A stretch of 64,000 bases of DNA from Puia sp963703355 (lineage in GTDB: Bacteria > Bacteroidota > Bacteroidia > Chitinophagales > Chitinophagaceae): contig OY969813.1 of assembly GCA_963703355.1 (NCBI GenBank), positions 1 to 64,000 of the forward strand, given 5' to 3'. Every line of letters starts with the position of its first letter. Position 1 is the stretch's first letter. Of the stretch, positions 62,126-64,000 are shown one piece after another. A program made the position numbers and the translations under genes. The notes beneath the pieces were generated by a model. The model was not told the origin of the DNA. It did not search any database and worked only from the letters and a program-made list of their open reading frames with translations.

Positions 62126-62437
62126 GACACGAATCTACAGGTTGAATATTACCATAATGTTATCTCGGGAATGCAAACAAACTATGGATTTGCCAGGGAA
62201 AATTTTTCTATTTATAACAGTTGAGAGCTTGACTTTGTATGGAAGTCAGCGTTGACAACTGATGATGATCGGATGTTATGATGATAACTTTAAAGCAACC
62301 TTCGAACGGGTTGCGGAATATTCCTTTTTTTGGGTTGCATATTTGAAAAGGAATAATAATGAAATTTAGACTTAGCAATGCAACCAGAACGTGTTCTTGA
62401 AAGTTGTAGGTGAAAGCTCAAGCCCGACCGGTACATT
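62126..62437. other. Non-coding region of about 312 bp
   Basis: AT-rich, with no credible gene, repeat array or hairpin that I can see. Short plus-strand frames that cross it have no recognisable protein features. Confidence 0.5.
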
Positions 62438-62680
62438 TTATTTCACAAGGCGAATCGCCTTTTTTCCAGTATATGCTGTTATCTTTTTGTCAGCAGCAAC
62501 GATTACAAACAGAAAAGTTAATGCACCGAAAAAACAGCATATGGAGGCTATTTTAGTTTCAGTCCATAAAGCCAATCCTGTGCCCGCGAAATAAAGGACA
62601 GATAATAGCAAAAGAACTTTATCAAAAAAATATATGTCTTTGGAATGGACCGGACGGTCTTTTTGGGATGGGTTTTTCAT
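62438..62680 (-). CDS. Small two-helix membrane protein of unknown function
   Basis: 80 residues. A polar head (KNPSQKDRPVHSKDIYF) is followed by two membrane helices (LLLLSVLYFAGTGLALW and IASICCFFGALTFLFVIVAA) with a short loop and a basic tail KKITAYTGKKAIRLVK. This inside-positive layout supports a real protein. No family recognised; the opposite-strand frame at 62391-62594 is the weaker choice. Confidence 0.5.
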   Translation of the reverse strand: MKNPSQKDRPVHSKDIYFFDKVLLLLSVLYFAGTGLALWTETKIASICCFFGALTFLFVIVAADKKITAYTGKKAIRLVK

Positions 62681-62834
62681 TAGAATAATCGTTAGACTGC
62701 TAAGATAATGATATTTTCTTGATTTCCATAAGTCTGATCATGGCTTATGGTCTATCGTGATTTATACTTCACCGATCTCGGACAATAAAAAAACTAATCC
62801 GAAACACATATTGTTGAACTTACATTTAGTTTAC

Positions 62835-63369
62835 ATGAGGTCCAAAATCAAACTGGTTACTCCCAATATGATTAATCTTTAAACTACGCATGCATATGAA
62901 ACAGGTAGCCGCACTTATGAAAGCCTGGGCGATAGAAAGAGAACACACTGATTCCAAGACTGCTCAGGCCTGGAACCGGCGGGCTTATTACACGACGCGG
63001 ACTGGAAAAAATATCTGGAGACTCATTGCAAAATGATCATTGAGGAATTGGAAAGGCGACATATTGATCCTGCGGTTATTCATCGTATCGCTTCACATGG
63101 TCCTAAATATTTCGGTGTAGAACCTGAATCAGAGATGGATCAGATGATTTATGTCTTTGACGAACTTTCCGGATTTATTCATGATTCCACTAATCAGGCC
63201 AACGCGTTACGAAGGCATGGATGTTAAGTCTGTTCTTAAAAAATTAAAGACATTATCTTTTGCTGCGCAGATAAACAGGGAAGATATAACGGACGTGACC
63301 GGTCGTATTGATCAGAGTCTGGAAGAAATTATACAATTTAGATTAGGTCATCAGAAAGATGTGCAGTGA
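62835..63369 (+). pseudogene. Decayed HD-domain phosphohydrolase gene (three frame breaks)
   Basis: Four pieces in alternating frames join into one HD-domain protein of the common small hydrolase type. Piece 1 (ATG 62835) reads KLVTPNMINL then a stop. Piece 2 (from about 62887) reads RMHMKQVAALMKAWAIERE up to AQAWN. Piece 3 (from about 62979) reads AGLLHDADWKKYLETHCK, then HRIASHGPKYFGVEPESEM and VFDELSGFIHD; it carries the HD metal pair. Piece 4 (from about 63186) reads PLIRPTRYEGMDVKSVLKKL to the stop at 63367-63369. The frames run 0, +1, 0, +1. The second break fits loss of one G in CCGGCGGG and the third fits a one-base gain. Neighbouring genes have intact frames, so general sequence error is less likely. 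Confidence 0.8.
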
Positions 63370-63445
63370 TTAAATCGTCAGAACTTGCAGTTACAGTTTT
63401 CCATACGAACCCTCTTCTTTTGTGATAGAAAAAATAGATCGAAAA

Positions 63446-64000
63446 TTAAGGGAGTACAATTTTCCTGATTAAATTATTTCCGGTGTCCGCGATATATAAC
63501 GTATTGCCGGTAATGGCAACACCGGCTGGCTGATAAAACTGCGCTACATCGCCGGTGCCATCCACATCACCTTGTTTTCCTGCATTACCTGCAAGGGTAA
63601 TAACGTTACCATCACCTGTTAATTCACGGACACTATTATTGTACGTGTCGGCAACATACACAATTCCGCTGGCAGCGCAGATTGCCATAGGCCCTCCAAA
63701 ACTCGCATTGGCTGCGGGACCATCGGCATTACCAATCTGATCGCTTCCCGCAATGGTAGAAATAGAACCTCCGGATATTTTGCGGATCCGGTGTGCATCT
63801 GCGATATAAATATTCTGACTTGCGTCCTCCGTGATATAACTAATCAAACTGAAACTGGCGCTGCCTAAATCGCCATCCGACACAGCTTTACTTTGTACTC
63901 CATGTGTTCCCAGGCTTGAAAGATCATGAGTGGAATGATCGATTTCGAATAATCCATAATTATCTGCAATAATAATATTCCCCTGGTTGTCCACACAGGC
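63446..64000 (-). CDS. NHL-repeat protein, partial (N-terminus beyond right edge)
   Basis: At least 184 residues of the C-terminus of a beta-propeller. Three NHL blades are visible: NIYIADAHRIRKISGGSIST, GIVYVADTYNNSVREL and NTLYIADTGNNLIRKI, each preceded by an AGNAGKQGDVDG-type loop. NHL propellers bind proteins, RNA or glycans and are often exported in Bacteroidota, sometimes with IPT/TIG or PKD domains that would lie outside the window. The stop is at 63446-63448. Function unknown. Confidence 0.9.
   Translation of the reverse strand, partial: ACVDNQGNIIIADNYGLFEIDHSTHDLSSLGTHGVQSKAVSDGDLGSASFSLISYITEDASQNIYIADAHRIRKISGGSISTIAGSDQIGNADGPAANASFGGPMAICAASGIVYVADTYNNSVRELTGDGNVITLAGNAGKQGDVDGTGDVAQFYQPAGVAITGNTLYIADTGNNLIRKIVLP

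Noticed and set aside
62018..62224. Plus-strand frame of 68 codons
   Set aside because: It overlaps the minus-strand gene 61877-62125, which has a more protein-like composition.
62391..62594. Plus-strand frame of 67 codons
   Set aside because: Antisense to the two-helix protein at 62438-62680, whose topology is credible.
1..64000. tRNA, rRNA, insertion sequences, prophage genes
   Set aside because: I looked for tRNA T-loop patterns near hairpins, transposase motifs and integrase motifs in the translated frames and found none convincing.

Overview
The window reads as chromosome of a Bacteroidota bacterium, most likely in or near the family Chitinophagaceae. The signs are: Bacteroidota-type promoters (a -7 element close to TAnnTTTG with an upstream TTG/TTTG) and almost no Shine-Dalgarno sequences; a one-protein hybrid two-component regulator (HTCS); a TonB-dependent receptor with an N-terminal carboxypeptidase-like domain; and DUF2911, DUF2723 and PepSY-like families. 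There is no phage, insertion sequence, CRISPR array, rRNA or tRNA that I can see. The taxonomic call is from gene content only.

Layout. 1-9 kb: housekeeping genes (partial mtaB, plsC, priA, murB) and a MoxR ATPase/VWA pair. 9-14 kb: a DUF2723 membrane protein (probable GT-C O-mannosyltransferase relative), a DUF62 SAM hydrolase and an SDR. 14-19.4 kb: a GH29 alpha-L-fucosidase followed by glpD-glpK-glpF for glycerol use. 19.5-30.2 kb: DUF2911 protein, small exported proteins, a YdjC-type deacetylase, an exporter/flavoprotein/unknown operon and a GMC oxidoreductase. 30.3-36.7 kb: a compact respiratory operon that encodes a caa3-type cytochrome oxidase (subunit II fused to cytochrome c) and a Rieske/cytochrome b complex whose cytochrome b carries its own C-terminal cytochrome c. 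36.7-46 kb: DUF1254 lipoprotein, a large HTCS regulator, a KAS II-like synthase and small proteins. 46-49.5 kb: a small Cys-motif protein, a His-rich TonB receptor and Sco1, plausibly copper supply for the oxidase. 49.5-53 kb: PAP2/haloperoxidase-like protein, a PhyH dioxygenase and small exported proteins. 53-62 kb: a cell-surface glycan cluster (MsbA-like exporter, five family-2 glycosyltransferases, a methyltransferase and a polytopic GT-C-like protein). 62-64 kb: small unknown genes, a decayed HD-domain gene and the end of an NHL-repeat protein.

The most unusual feature is not a gene. At least nine intergenic sites carry arrays of 7-bp (sometimes 8-bp) units. In most cases these form two inverted arms with the same number of units (4+4, 5+5, 6+6, 4+4 of 8 bp, 9+10). 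Different sites use unrelated unit sequences (ATTGACA-like, TAAAGCC-like, AGTATGGG-like, CATAACT-like), yet the architecture is the same, and the arms lie flush against, or run into, start and stop codons. A second oddity is a glycosyltransferase gene that follows an in-frame stop of its upstream neighbour and has no ATG, GTG or TTG before its conserved first beta strand.
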